Of a stretch of DNA of 64,000 nt, positions 35,319 through 44,164 are shown piece after piece (position 1 is the first letter of the stretch; every line of letters begins with the position of its first letter). A model generated the notes under the pieces. That model ran no database searches. It was not told the origin of the DNA and saw only the letters and a program-made list of their open reading frames with translations. The DNA is taken from the NCBI GenBank assembly GCA_964462535.1, contig CAYWXV010000009.1, forward strand, positions 1 to 64,000, in the 5' to 3' direction. This DNA is from CAYWXV01 sp964462535 (GTDB lineage Bacteria; Bacteroidota; Ignavibacteria; OLB7). The translations under genes and the position numbers were made by a program.

Positions 35319-36469
35319 TGTGGCCTCCTGATGGCGTGGAGTGCATCCTTCAGCCTTATTCCCTGTGGCGGCTTCCCCAGGAGTATTCTCGCGCGATCCA
35401 TTCCGGTCAATTCCATGGCGTAGAACCGGCGTATGAGACTTTCGGGGAGCCTGTAGAATCGATCGAAGACGTTCCACATCTGATCCTGCTCGAAGCAGGT
35501 GAAGAGCATGCGGTTCAAGAAGTGTGCGAAGCGAGTCTGATCCGCGTGTCGGTCTCGTAACTCGATCCAATCTCGTCCTTCAATCTCGTGTGCTGGAGCG
35601 ATCGAGACGGCATGGGCAACGCGCACGGCGATGGGGAACGAGTATCCGGTAGCCGGATGGAACCAACCCCCGGCGTAGCCGACTTGCACGGCGTGATTCG
35701 GAGATACCTCCGTCGAGCCTCCATAGGGCATCGGCAACACGCCCACCTCTTCGCGTAGCGCTTCAGCGATACGCCATCTCCTCTGAGCAATCTCGGCAAG
35801 CAGACGTTGCCGTGTTGTTTCGATGAAGAGCTTTGGAGATTGGGAGAAGTACGTCTCCTCCACCAAGATTCGAGTCGGAGAGAATGGGAGGACATACAGG
35901 AATCGGAATCCGTCGATCTGTCGGACGGTGGCGTCCATCACGATCGGACACTCCAGCTGATGAGGAGCCTCCAACTCGATCTCGATGCCAAGGAATTTCT
36001 GGAACCCGCTTGGTGCATCGACCGGTGCCATTCCGGGGCCGCGTCCATCAATCACAGCGGTACCCGTCAAGTGCTCTCCATTCATCAGCTCAACATGGTG
36101 GTCCCCCAACGTTCGCACCTCTGACCCACCCACGAAATGACTGTGGCGGGCGCGCGCGAGAGTCGAAAGGAGCTCCCGACTGAACGTCTCGGAAGTAACA
36201 CAGGCATAGGGTTCTTCCAGGGTCCTCGAGCGACTTGGGAAGCGGACCTCGTACCGGGGCCACTCTCGCCAAATCAGCGGCGCTACAACACCGCTCATCG
36301 ACTCCGGAATATCGCGCGTGTGGAAGCACCACGTGTGATTTCCCGCTGGGCGGTCGTCTCTGTCTATCACTACGATCCGCGCATCAGGGCGTCGTTGCAG
36401 AATCGCCATTGCGATCAGACCGTTGGCCAGCCCGGCCCCAACGAGTATGTAGTCGTACTGATAGTCCAT
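35315..36469 (-). CDS. crtY: Lycopene beta-cyclase CrtY
   Basis: CrtY closes beta rings on lycopene to give beta-carotene. The 384-residue flavoprotein has YDYILVGAGLANGLIAMAIL at the N-terminus, then GNHTWCFHTRD, LEEPYACVTSETF, VIDGRGPG, the charged ILVEETYFS and YAGGWFHPATGYSFPIAV, all typical of the proteobacterial CrtY class. It is first in the crt operon; its start lies 151 bases from the divergent B12 regulator. Confidence 0.93.
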   Translation of the reverse strand: MDYQYDYILVGAGLANGLIAMAILQRRPDARIVVIDRDDRPAGNHTWCFHTRDIPESMSGVVAPLIWREWPRYEVRFPSRSRTLEEPYACVTSETFSRELLSTLARARHSHFVGGSEVRTLGDHHVELMNGEHLTGTAVIDGRGPGMAPVDAPSGFQKFLGIEIELEAPHQLECPIVMDATVRQIDGFRFLYVLPFSPTRILVEETYFSQSPKLFIETTRQRLLAEIAQRRWRIAEALREEVGVLPMPYGGSTEVSPNHAVQVGYAGGWFHPATGYSFPIAVRVAHAVSIAPAHEIEGRDWIELRDRHADQTRFAHFLNRMLFTCFEQDQMWNVFDRFYRLPESLIRRFYAMELTGMDRARILLGKPPQGIRLKDALHAIRRPH

Positions 36470-36544
36470 GTCGTTCGCAATGGGATGGGGCCCAGTCAGC
36501 TCCGCTCCACGATGGGCGCCTCCGATGACAAGATGGTTGTTTTG

Positions 36545-36588
36545 AACGATTTGACCAAATCAATATTGCCTGAATCGTCCAAATCGTT
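36545..36588. promoter_or_regulatory. Operator-like repeats between crtY and carH
   Basis: A 9-base perfect inverted pair AACGATTTG (36545-36553) and CAAATCGTT (36580-36588) encloses a further copy, CAAATCAAT (36556-36564), and a partial copy, GAATCGTCC (36572-36580). GATTTG and CAAATC at 36548-36561 also form a tight palindrome with a 2-base centre. The cluster is AT-rich against its surroundings and lies midway between the divergent starts. CarH/LitR tetramers bind clustered repeats of this kind, so it is a likely operator; assignment is inference. Confidence 0.6.
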
Positions 36589-36620
36589 ACATTGAGGCAT
36601 AACCACTTGGAACAGCAGCT

Positions 36621-37463
36621 ATGTCAGACTCGGTACTGATGACAACTCGTGAGGCAGCAGCGACTCTTGGAGTCGGTCCTTCGTCCGTGAAGCGATGGGC
36701 GGATTCGGGCGTTCTCCCTTGCGTCAAAACACCCGGCGGGCACCGCCGGTACCCGAGGGCGGCGGTGCTGGCAATGCTTGAATCAGGGGAGGTGCTGGAG
36801 GCCGCACGATTCACCCACGTTGGTTCAGACGAGTTCGCAGATCGATGGATCGGACTTCTGCTCGCCAGCAGCGATGGGATCAACGATGAGATGGGAGAAC
36901 TCTACCGCCATCAGGGGAATTGGTGGCGGGTAGCCGATTCAATCGGGAGCGTTCTCAGGCGTATCGGCGAGGCGTGGGCGACCGGCAGGTTGACCGTGGT
37001 TCAGGAGCATCTCGTCAGCGAGCGACTCGCGCGATCGATCGAGAAGGCTACCGAGACGTTGCGCATTCCAGATGCCGCACCCTCGGCGCTCCTGGTCATG
37101 GCGCCTGAAGATGACCACACGCTCGGTCTTTCTCTGGCAGAGTTGGTCTTCCGCGAGGCTGGCTGGAAGACCCTCTGGTCCGGGCGACGGACGCCTATCG
37201 GTTCAATCGAGGATTTCGTCGAAGCAAGTGTCATCGATGTCGTGGCGGTAAGCGCCTCACCGTTTTCGGCGGACTCACTTTCACTCACTGGATATGCCTA
37301 CCACCTGGGAGCAATCTGCAGACGCCGTGGGATAGGGCTCGTGGTCGGTGGCCTGGGCGCCTGGCCCGAACCGCTGCCGTATGGGGAGCGAATCCGGACG
37401 TTCGAGGACCTCCATCTGGTCCTCGAATCGTACACGACAAAGCGAGGCAACGGCGTCCCATGA
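36621..37463 (+). CDS. carH: CarH/LitR-type B12-dependent photoreceptor repressor
   Basis: A 280-residue regulator. An N-terminal MerR/excisionase-like helix-turn-helix (residues 7-50, with SSVKRWADSGVLP and TPGGHRRYPRAAV) is followed by a helical cap (about 70-150) and a B12-binding Rossmann domain (about 155-270). The photoreceptor motif W-x9-EH is intact as W119, E129, H130, and the lower cobalt ligand motif D-x-H-x-x-G is intact as D164, H166, G169. Characterised CarH proteins bind operators as dark AdoB12 tetramers and fall apart in light. The gene is divergent from the crt operon, so light-induced carotenogenesis is predicted. Confidence 0.85.
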   Translation: MSDSVLMTTREAAATLGVGPSSVKRWADSGVLPCVKTPGGHRRYPRAAVLAMLESGEVLEAARFTHVGSDEFADRWIGLLLASSDGINDEMGELYRHQGNWWRVADSIGSVLRRIGEAWATGRLTVVQEHLVSERLARSIEKATETLRIPDAAPSALLVMAPEDDHTLGLSLAELVFREAGWKTLWSGRRTPIGSIEDFVEASVIDVVAVSASPFSADSLSLTGYAYHLGAICRRRGIGLVVGGLGAWPEPLPYGERIRTFEDLHLVLESYTTKRGNGVP

Positions 37464-37557
37464 TGGGTGCACGTGAAACGATGTACGTGCCGTCACGACC
37501 ACCATTCGGTACAAACTGAAGGACGATCGTCAGCTCCGGGCGACTAACTTCCGCCCC

Positions 37558-39780
37558 ATGGCGACCACACCCGATACCGTTGAGCACGACGCCACGCAGA
37601 GCCCGACGAACATTCCAGCAACGATTGATCTCGCGATCGAGGGAATGACGTGCGCGGCTTGCGTGACAAGAGTTGAGAAAGCGATCATGAAAGTGGAGGG
37701 CGTGAGCGCTGCCGCGGTAAGCCTTGCGACGAATCGAGCCCGCGTCAAGTTCGACAGTAGAGTGGACACCGGCGCGATTATCGATCGCGTGGATCGGGCC
37801 GGGTACAGTGCACGGGTAATCGAACACGAACGTCCGGACGATCTGGATGCGGAGGCGTCCCGAAACGTCTCCAGGGCACGCGTGCGATTTCTGGTAGCGG
37901 TTCCATTCGCGGCGGTCGTGATGACGATCGCCATGTCGCCGATGATCGTCCCGGCGATTCACGAATGGTGGATGGAACGGGTTGAGCTCATGATATACCT
38001 TCAGCTCGTACTGAGTTCCGTCGTTCTCTTCTATTCCGGTCGGGATTTCTTCACCATCGCATTTCGCAATGCTCGCCACCTGAGCGCCGACATGAACACC
38101 CTCGTTGCAGTGGGTACCGGGTCGGCATGGCTCTACAGCATTGTTGTGATGACAGCTCGAGATCTCCTTCCGAACGTTTCGGTGCACGAAGTCTATTTCG
38201 ACACGGCGGCCGTGGTTGTTGCCTTGGTGCTGCTGGGGCGTTGGCTGGAGGCCCGCGCAAAGAGTAGCACGTCGTCGGCCATGAGAAATCTGATGGCACT
38301 GGCGCCACGCGTTGCCCACCGCGTCGATCCAGACGATACGACCCGTACGGAAGATATCGAGGTTGACTTCGTGAAGGTCGGCGATCTCCTCCTCGTCCGT
38401 CCTGGAGAGTCGATACCAGTAGATGGCGTTGTTGAGTTTGGTGCATCCGCAGTTGACGAGTCTTCGATGACGGGAGAGTCTATGCCCGTTGAGAAGAGCG
38501 TTGGTTCGCTTGTGATGGCCGGAACGGTCAACACCAACAGCGCGTTCCGTATGAGGGCCGAGGGTGTCGGGGAAGAGACGGCGCTCGCGGCAATCGTCCG
38601 GGCCGTTCGCGATGCTCAAGCGTCGAAGGCCTCAGTGCAAAGGCTTGCGGATCGGATTGCTGCGGTATTCGTGCCGGTCGTGATCGGCATTGCGCTCCTG
38701 ACATTCCTTGGATGGATGCTTCTGGGCGATAGCGGTCTGACCGTAGCCCTGATGAACAGTGTCGCGGTCCTGGTTATCGCATGCCCATGCGCGATGGGCC
38801 TGGCAGTCCCGACGGCAGTTATCGCCGCCACTGGAAATGGAGCCCAAAGCGGCATTCTGATTCGCAATGCGGATGCATTGGAGCGGGCGGGAGCAATTGG
38901 TGTCGTTGCGTTCGACAAGACCGGAACACTTACCGAAGGGCGCCCCGACGTTGTCGACCTCCGAACAATAGGGGAGTGGAGAGGGGACGACGTTCTCTCG
39001 CTGGCTGCGTCTGTCGAAGCACTATCAGAGCATCCGGTTGGTCGTGCGATCGTTCGCCATGCTGAGAGAAACGGAGTCAGGACGCAGCCGACGGAATCGT
39101 TTCGCGCGCTGCCAGGAATCGGCGCAGAGGGATGGGTTGGCGGGGCGCACGTTGCAGTGCGGAAGCACGAGTCCGCGACTCCGAACGAGGATGGCTTGAC
39201 GGTCGTGGAGGTCCTCGTTGATGGGGAGATCGTTGCGGTGGCGCGACTCTCCGACACGATCAAGATCGACGCCGCCGATGCGATCTCGTCCCTTGTTGAA
39301 ATCGGGGTCAAGACGGCAATGATCACGGGCGACAACGAATCGACGGCGCGCGCGGTCGCGTCGCGCCTCGGAATCGACACGGTTGTTGCCGGCGTGCTTC
39401 CCGTGCAAAAGGAGGAGGCGCTCCAGGATCTTCGTCGTCGGTTTGGAATTACCGCGATGGTGGGTGATGGGGTCAACGATGCCCCTGCACTGGCCGCTGC
39501 GGATGTGGGAATAGCCATGGCCACCGGTGCGGACATCGCGCTCGCCGCCGCCGACATCACGATCGTCGGTGGGCATGTCGACCGGATACCGGTTGCAGTC
39601 AGGCTCGCCCGCCGTGCTATGCGGATCATCCGCCAGAATCTATTCTGGGCTTTCGTCTACAACGTCATCGGAATCCCTCTGGCGGCATTTGGTCTTCTCG
39701 ATCCGATGATTGCCGGTGCTGCAATGGCGATGAGTTCCGTTAGTGTCGTCACCAATTCACTTAGACTGCGCCGGGGATGA
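37558..39780 (+). CDS. copA: Copper-exporting P1B-type ATPase
   Basis: A 740-residue heavy-metal ATPase with one N-terminal metal-binding domain (EGMTCAACVTRVEKA), the CPC membrane motif in VIACPCAMGLAVPTA, the phosphorylation site FDKTGTLTEG, the SEHPVG motif, and hinge GDGVNDAPALAAADVGIA. The CPC motif and late-helix residues favour Cu(I). It starts 94 bases after carH on the same strand and overlaps anmK by 4 bases. No copper regulator or chaperone is adjacent. Confidence 0.93.
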   Translation: MATTPDTVEHDATQSPTNIPATIDLAIEGMTCAACVTRVEKAIMKVEGVSAAAVSLATNRARVKFDSRVDTGAIIDRVDRAGYSARVIEHERPDDLDAEASRNVSRARVRFLVAVPFAAVVMTIAMSPMIVPAIHEWWMERVELMIYLQLVLSSVVLFYSGRDFFTIAFRNARHLSADMNTLVAVGTGSAWLYSIVVMTARDLLPNVSVHEVYFDTAAVVVALVLLGRWLEARAKSSTSSAMRNLMALAPRVAHRVDPDDTTRTEDIEVDFVKVGDLLLVRPGESIPVDGVVEFGASAVDESSMTGESMPVEKSVGSLVMAGTVNTNSAFRMRAEGVGEETALAAIVRAVRDAQASKASVQRLADRIAAVFVPVVIGIALLTFLGWMLLGDSGLTVALMNSVAVLVIACPCAMGLAVPTAVIAATGNGAQSGILIRNADALERAGAIGVVAFDKTGTLTEGRPDVVDLRTIGEWRGDDVLSLAASVEALSEHPVGRAIVRHAERNGVRTQPTESFRALPGIGAEGWVGGAHVAVRKHESATPNEDGLTVVEVLVDGEIVAVARLSDTIKIDAADAISSLVEIGVKTAMITGDNESTARAVASRLGIDTVVAGVLPVQKEEALQDLRRRFGITAMVGDGVNDAPALAAADVGIAMATGADIALAAADITIVGGHVDRIPVAVRLARRAMRIIRQNLFWAFVYNVIGIPLAAFGLLDPMIAGAAMAMSSVSVVTNSLRLRRG

Positions 39781-40922
39781 GCGATTTTCGACATTTCGTC
39801 GGCGTCATGTCGGGAACGTCGCTTGACGGAATCGACGTTGCCGTCATTCGCCTGAGCACACGGGGCGACAGTCCGTCGGTTGATCTGGTCGCCTTCGACG
39901 CGCGTCCGTTCCCATCCGATATCCGAGATGCGTGTCGCAGGGCATCAGCGGGGGAGATGTCGTTGCGCGAGGTGTACGAATTGGAGGTGGATCTGGGCGC
40001 CTGTTATGCTGACGCGATCCAGGGCGTACTCAGAACTCTCCCATCAGATCTTCAGGTCGAGGCGATCGGTCTCCATGGCCAGACGGTGTACCACAACCCC
40101 CTTCGGGCTCCGAATGGGGTGACTGTGCAGCTACATGGTGCCCCGTTCGTCGCGGAGCGTCTGGGGATTCCTGTCGTCAGCGACTTCCGTTCGGCCGATG
40201 TCGCTGCCGGAGGAGAAGGTGCGCCACTGGTCCCCTACTGCGATTACATGTTGCTCCGATCGACGGGTTCCAATCGTGTTGCGTTGAACATCGGAGGTAT
40301 CGCAAACATCACGTGGCTTCCTCGGGGATGCGGTTTGGAGTCGATTGTCGCATTCGATACCGGACCCGGGAACATGATGATTGACGCGGCTATGGCGCGT
40401 CTGTTCGACCGCCCGTATGATGAGGGTGGCGCCGTGGCAGCGTCGGTGCTACCTGACGCGCGCTGGCTGGAGGAATTGATGACGGAGGCCTACTTCCGTC
40501 GACCATTCCCAAAGTCGACCGGGAGAGAGGATTTCGGAGACGCGAGAACGTTTGCGCTGATCGACGACGCAATGGGTCGGGGGATCGCACCGGCATCCAT
40601 CATCTCCACATTGACGGCATTGACGGCTCGTGGCATCGTCGCCGGTATTCGGCTGGCGGCCGGTTCAGATGTCGTTGATGAGGTAGTCGCCGCCGGCGGT
40701 GGGGTCAACAACATCCACCTCATCGATCTTCTCAGCCGTGAACTACCGGAAGCATCGATCCGTCCCACAAGCGACTACGGTCTTCCCGCCGATGCGAAGG
40801 AGGCGATCTGTTTCGCGATCCTTGCAGATGCCAACCTGCGAGGGATTCCCGCCAACATACCGTCAGTGACCGGGGCGCGTCGCAAAGTCGTCCTGGGTGC
40901 ACGATGGCAACCACATGGATGA
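39777..40922 (+). CDS. anmK: Anhydro-N-acetylmuramic acid kinase
   Basis: AnmK phosphorylates and opens 1,6-anhydroMurNAc released in cell-wall turnover. The 381-residue protein begins FRHFVGVMSGTSLDGIDVAV and has GLHGQTVYHNP, ALNIGGIANITWLP, FDTGPGNMMIDA and VAAGGGVNN, all family hallmarks. It overlaps copA by 4 bases (ATGA) and the next gene by 4. Confidence 0.94.
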   Translation: MSDFRHFVGVMSGTSLDGIDVAVIRLSTRGDSPSVDLVAFDARPFPSDIRDACRRASAGEMSLREVYELEVDLGACYADAIQGVLRTLPSDLQVEAIGLHGQTVYHNPLRAPNGVTVQLHGAPFVAERLGIPVVSDFRSADVAAGGEGAPLVPYCDYMLLRSTGSNRVALNIGGIANITWLPRGCGLESIVAFDTGPGNMMIDAAMARLFDRPYDEGGAVAASVLPDARWLEELMTEAYFRRPFPKSTGREDFGDARTFALIDDAMGRGIAPASIISTLTALTARGIVAGIRLAAGSDVVDEVVAAGGGVNNIHLIDLLSRELPEASIRPTSDYGLPADAKEAICFAILADANLRGIPANIPSVTGARRKVVLGARWQPHG

Positions 40923-41485
40923 TGCCACCACTCTATCCGATCGACTCCACCGCGTTTCGCTTCCTCAACGCGGGCATCGCCAACCCGGTTTTCGATGGAC
41001 TGTTCCCGTTCATCACGGAAGTCAAGCACTGGCAGCTCGTCTACGTCGCGTTGATAGGTGGTCTTCTCTGGAAGGGGGGATCGCGCGGCAGGTGGTGCGC
41101 GGCCGCGTTGATGGTCGGAGTTCTTGTCTCGGATCAATTCAGCAGTTCGTTCTTGAAGGAGTGGGTCGCCAGGATTCGACCATGCACCGCGCTTGACGAC
41201 GTCCGGCTGCTTGTCGGATGCGGGGCTGGCAAGTCGTTCCCTTCTTCACACGCCGTCAACAATGCGATGGCAGCGGCAGTCCTTTGGATGTTCTATCCCA
41301 GGTATCGTGTGCTGGCGGTGACCGTAGCCGTACTTGTATCCTTCTCTCGCATCTACGTTGGTGTCCATTATCCTGCCGATGTGGTTGGAGGTTGGGTCGT
41401 CGGGGTCGCGGTCGGCGTGGGGGCTGCTTGGTGCGCGCAGCGTGGGGAGATCGCGTGGACGAGCAGGCTCAAGGGGCGCGTCTGA
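40919..41485 (+). CDS. PAP2-family membrane phosphatase
   Basis: A 188-residue PAP2 phosphatase with about five membrane segments. The three catalytic motifs are seen: KEWVARIRP, FPSSHAVNNAMAAA and SRIYVGVHYPADVVGGW. Likely substrates are undecaprenyl diphosphate or other lipid phosphates. I take the ATG at 40919, which overlaps the anmK stop (ATGA); an ATG at 40904 is in frame. Confidence 0.88.
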   Translation: MMPPLYPIDSTAFRFLNAGIANPVFDGLFPFITEVKHWQLVYVALIGGLLWKGGSRGRWCAAALMVGVLVSDQFSSSFLKEWVARIRPCTALDDVRLLVGCGAGKSFPSSHAVNNAMAAAVLWMFYPRYRVLAVTVAVLVSFSRIYVGVHYPADVVGGWVVGVAVGVGAAWCAQRGEIAWTSRLKGRV

Positions 41486-41563
41486 TTGGAGTTGATTCCT
41501 TCGTCGTGACGCCTATTTTCCTGGCTCTCTCCCGCATGCCACATCGTTCCTCGGAGGTTGCCG

Positions 41564-41955
41564 ATGCATCGTACGATTGCTTTGGTGGCTCTTGCCACGG
41601 TTTTCCTTCTAACTCATGTGAAGACGTCCCGTCTGTTCGGGTCGACCTTCTGACAAATGATTGGCTTCATTCGTTCGAGGAGGATTCGCCACATTCGCCT
41701 GCCGCGACGTATCGCCCATCCGACTCTCGTCCGTTCGATCCAAGCCGCTTTCGAATGGAGTATATGTTCAGGGAGAATGGTGATTGCCTCTGGATGGAGC
41801 TTATGCCGACCGATGCACATGTGTTGCGCGAAGGTAGATGGTGGTTGTCATCATTTGATGAGAGCATCCTGTTCGTGGACAAGGGAGCACGGATCGACTC
41901 GTTCCGTATTCTGGAACTTGGGGGAGATATTCTCCGACTCGAGGCGGCCAAGTAG
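41564..41955 (+). pseudogene. Small lipoprotein gene split by a -1 frameshift
   Basis: A GGAGG site (41553-41557) six bases before the ATG at 41564 starts a typical signal, RTIALVALATVFLLT, but this frame stops at 41651. The overlapping -1 frame is open to 41955. If one base were missing near 41614, the joined protein would read FLLTSCEDVPSVRV, a clean lipobox, and continue into a compact acidic domain ending FRILELGGDILRLEAAK. The domain, with MEYMFRENGDCLWMELMP, resembles small lipocalin-like domains of Bacteroidota lipoproteins. The joined product would be about 130 residues. Cause may be mutation, assembly error or, less likely, programmed shifting. Confidence 0.6.
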
Positions 41956-41973
41956 AGTGGGGTAGTGAAGCAT

Positions 41974-42010
41974 AAAGGGGGACGCGATCATGACGATCAC
42001 GTCCCCCTTT
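41974..42010. terminator. Bidirectional intrinsic terminator
   Basis: Perfect 11-base arms AAAGGGGGACG (41974-41984) and CGTCCCCCTTT (42000-42010), with inner GATC/GATC pairing, form a long hairpin between the convergent lipoprotein gene and the 42030-42683 gene. The A-rich and T-rich arm ends give T tracts in both directions. Confidence 0.85.
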
Positions 42011-42029
42011 GTGCTTCTCCGTCTGCGGG

Positions 42030-42683
42030 CTACGAAATCGTCCCCATGATTGGCTGAAGGTAATCCCATCCCTCGCCGCGCATATCGGTCCACGAGAATC
42101 CGTCGTCGGCGTTTCCGGGCATGATGAAGACCGCATCGCCAAGCGAGTACTCGAAGTCGATGTAGGGGATGGCGTCGATCAGTTTCTGAAATCCGATCTG
42201 GCTGTAGTAGTCGTCTTCCTCGATCCCTTCCACCTGACTGATGAAGGAGGACTGTTCGGACGAATACTCCAGGACGAAAGCCATCGTCACTACCACATAG
42301 CACCTCTCCGCACTCAGTCTGAATTCCTCGTCGATTTCTTCTCCCATTTCTTCCTCTTCCGTCGCCATCGAGGCTTGAATCTCGGATACCCACGAGTTGA
42401 ACTCGTCCGTGGCATCATCCGGGTCAGTCAGATAGTCCCAGAATCCATAGTCGATGAACGGGACATTCTGCCGAAGGACAGAAGCGATTCGCTTATAGAA
42501 CTGGAACTTCTCGATCGGGGACTCCGAGTAGTTCTCCGCGGAGAGAATGTTGTGAAGGGTGGCACGCAACTCATCCTCTCCATAGATGTTCACGACACAC
42601 TGCAGACCGAAGAAGAAGGGATCTCCCTCGTGCCGCGATTTGAACACCGATTTGAGATTCGAGAAGAAACCTCTGCGGTTCAT
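42030..42683 (-). CDS. Cytosolic hypothetical protein of the ATP-grasp module
   Basis: A 217-residue acidic protein with no signal or membrane segment. I do not recognise a family with confidence; the central EEEEMGEEIDEEF followed by AERCYVVVTMAFVLE faintly recalls DUF1517-type proteins. The C-terminus is rich in Asp and aromatics (GFSWTDMRGEGWDYL). It lies 36 bases after the lipoprotein gene and is probably its operon partner. A terminator follows. Confidence 0.65.
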   Translation of the reverse strand: MNRRGFFSNLKSVFKSRHEGDPFFFGLQCVVNIYGEDELRATLHNILSAENYSESPIEKFQFYKRIASVLRQNVPFIDYGFWDYLTDPDDATDEFNSWVSEIQASMATEEEEMGEEIDEEFRLSAERCYVVVTMAFVLEYSSEQSSFISQVEGIEEDDYYSQIGFQKLIDAIPYIDFEYSLGDAVFIMPGNADDGFSWTDMRGEGWDYLQPIMGTIS

Positions 42684-42719
42684 GGAGTGAAGTGTTGGAT
42701 ATGGGGAAATGGTATTGAA

Positions 42720-44018
42720 CTAGCCCGAGTAGCTGCCACCGCGGCCAAACGACCCTGATCGTCCCGAGCGGATTCCACTGGTTCTCCCGTTCGAACCGAC
42801 GCGCGTTGATACGCGACCGAATCCACTGGGACGGGCCCGCCCCACACCCGACGCTCCGCCGACATTACGGCTGGAGAACATCGTGGGGCGGCGGGTTGGT
42901 GTGTAACTGCGGCCACGCAACGATGTCGATGGCAGGGAGGTCCGTGCGGGCACTCCGTAGTAGGAGTAGACAGGGTAGTGGTAGAAGAACCACGGTGAGT
43001 ACATCAGACCACCGCCATAATAGTAGGGCCGGTGATAGTAGCTGGAACCGTTCGTCGCGGTAGCGTTCGAGTCCGTAGCATCAGTCCCCGGCGTGAAGTC
43101 GCTCAACGCTACCATTGAGACGTTGATTCCCTTGTCCTTATAGTCGGCAAACTCCTCGTTCAGGTCGTCCCGCTCCTTGGTATCTGCCGATGATGGGACT
43201 GCATAGAGAATGCTCGACACGTTCATTCCTTTCAGCTTGTCTGCCGTCGGAACCTTGGCCAGATAACGATTGTCGAACTGCGAATCAGCGTCGCTGTAGT
43301 CCGCCAAACGGTGCGAGTCCAGGATCAGCAGTCCTGGCGCCTTGTCGCTCCTCTTCGCACTCTTCTCCTGCACCTCTCCCGCGTAGTAGAGAAGGGCACC
43401 AAGGGTGTTCTGGGAATCGACCACGCCAAGAGGATGGGGCCAGTTGTCGAACGACATTATCGGATCAGCGACATCCGACAACGCTGCGGCGTAGGCGACC
43501 GCCTCCGGTCCGGGGACATCGACAACGATGAGGGTCCCTTCGGGGTTGGTGGTCTTCTTCAGAATCTCCTTCATACCGAGGCCGCGTCCATACGCTGCCT
43601 CCATTGCCTGCGTGTGAACAGGAGCGATTGCGCTTCGGAGTGTCTTCTGATCGAGCGCCTGTACGAGCGTTGGGACAACGTACGGCTGCCAGGCGGCATT
43701 CTTCGGCGACCAGGCCTTCAGCAATGAAGCCGGCGCCAGAAAGTTCGACCAGTCCATCGTCTTGCGGCTGTCGCTCGACTCGCGACCTGTCAACTTGAGT
43801 GTCGTTTCCGTCGCCCCAGCGTTCCAACCAAGTTCCTTCTGGAGGTCGAGCGCATCCCGCTCAACGTCGGTCTCGTCATCGCCGCAGCCGGTGGTCGACA
43901 CCGCGCTGACGACAAGGGATGCGAGGCCGATCTTTGCTATCAACCCATTAGCCTGCCGGCGCGTCAACATCTCTTTCCACCAGGAGGCAGCGAATTCTTT
44001 TTCGTTCTTGTTCGACAT
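42720..44018 (-). CDS. Lipoprotein with Tyr/Gly-rich C-terminus
   Basis: A 432-residue protein. A 25-residue cytoplasmic-type leader precedes a hydrophobic stretch and a possible lipobox at Cys45 (VSAVSTTGCGDDE). The middle region (about 80-330) is an alpha/beta-looking globular domain without recognised motifs. From about residue 345 it turns to aromatic repeats (HRPYYYGGGLMYSPWFFY), then a Ser/Arg/Gly-rich tail (GRSGSFGRGGSYSG). That layout recalls the DUF1190 proteins (YgiB/YjfM) encoded next to glutathionylspermidine-synthase-like genes, which fits the upstream neighbour. The similarity is of composition and context, not proven homology. Confidence 0.65.
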   Translation of the reverse strand: MSNKNEKEFAASWWKEMLTRRQANGLIAKIGLASLVVSAVSTTGCGDDETDVERDALDLQKELGWNAGATETTLKLTGRESSDSRKTMDWSNFLAPASLLKAWSPKNAAWQPYVVPTLVQALDQKTLRSAIAPVHTQAMEAAYGRGLGMKEILKKTTNPEGTLIVVDVPGPEAVAYAAALSDVADPIMSFDNWPHPLGVVDSQNTLGALLYYAGEVQEKSAKRSDKAPGLLILDSHRLADYSDADSQFDNRYLAKVPTADKLKGMNVSSILYAVPSSADTKERDDLNEEFADYKDKGINVSMVALSDFTPGTDATDSNATATNGSSYYHRPYYYGGGLMYSPWFFYHYPVYSYYGVPARTSLPSTSLRGRSYTPTRRPTMFSSRNVGGASGVGRARPSGFGRVSTRVGSNGRTSGIRSGRSGSFGRGGSYSG

Positions 44019-44097
44019 GTCGTTTTCGCGTTGGACGGGATTTTTGGTTGGCGCGCGGCGCCGGGACAGCGCGCGGTCGATGCACCGATGCCGAAGC

Positions 44098-44128
44098 TGA
44101 GACGGCGTGACCTCCGGGCTCCGTCTCA
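44098..44128. other. Inverted repeat in the gap before the lipoprotein gene
   Basis: Arms TGAGACGG (44098-44105) and CCGTCTCA (44121-44128) with a 15-base loop lie in the 146-base gap between the ATP-grasp and lipoprotein genes. There is no T tract on either side. It may be an attenuator or a protein site. Confidence 0.3.
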
Positions 44129-44164
44129 CCGACCGGTCGAAGATAGCCCGATCGATTGAAATTT

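Noticed and set aside
37464..37557. Short gap after carH checked for a copper-regulator site controlling copA
   Set aside because: No clear inverted repeat of the CueR or CsoR type was seen.
37285..38619. 444-codon minus-strand frame opposite carH and copA
   Set aside because: Both plus-strand genes have full family motifs across this stretch; the antisense product is His/Arg-rich without domains.
38616..39629. 337-codon minus-strand frame opposite copA
   Set aside because: Antisense of the P-type ATPase core; Ser/Thr/Ala-rich shadow typical of GC-rich genes.
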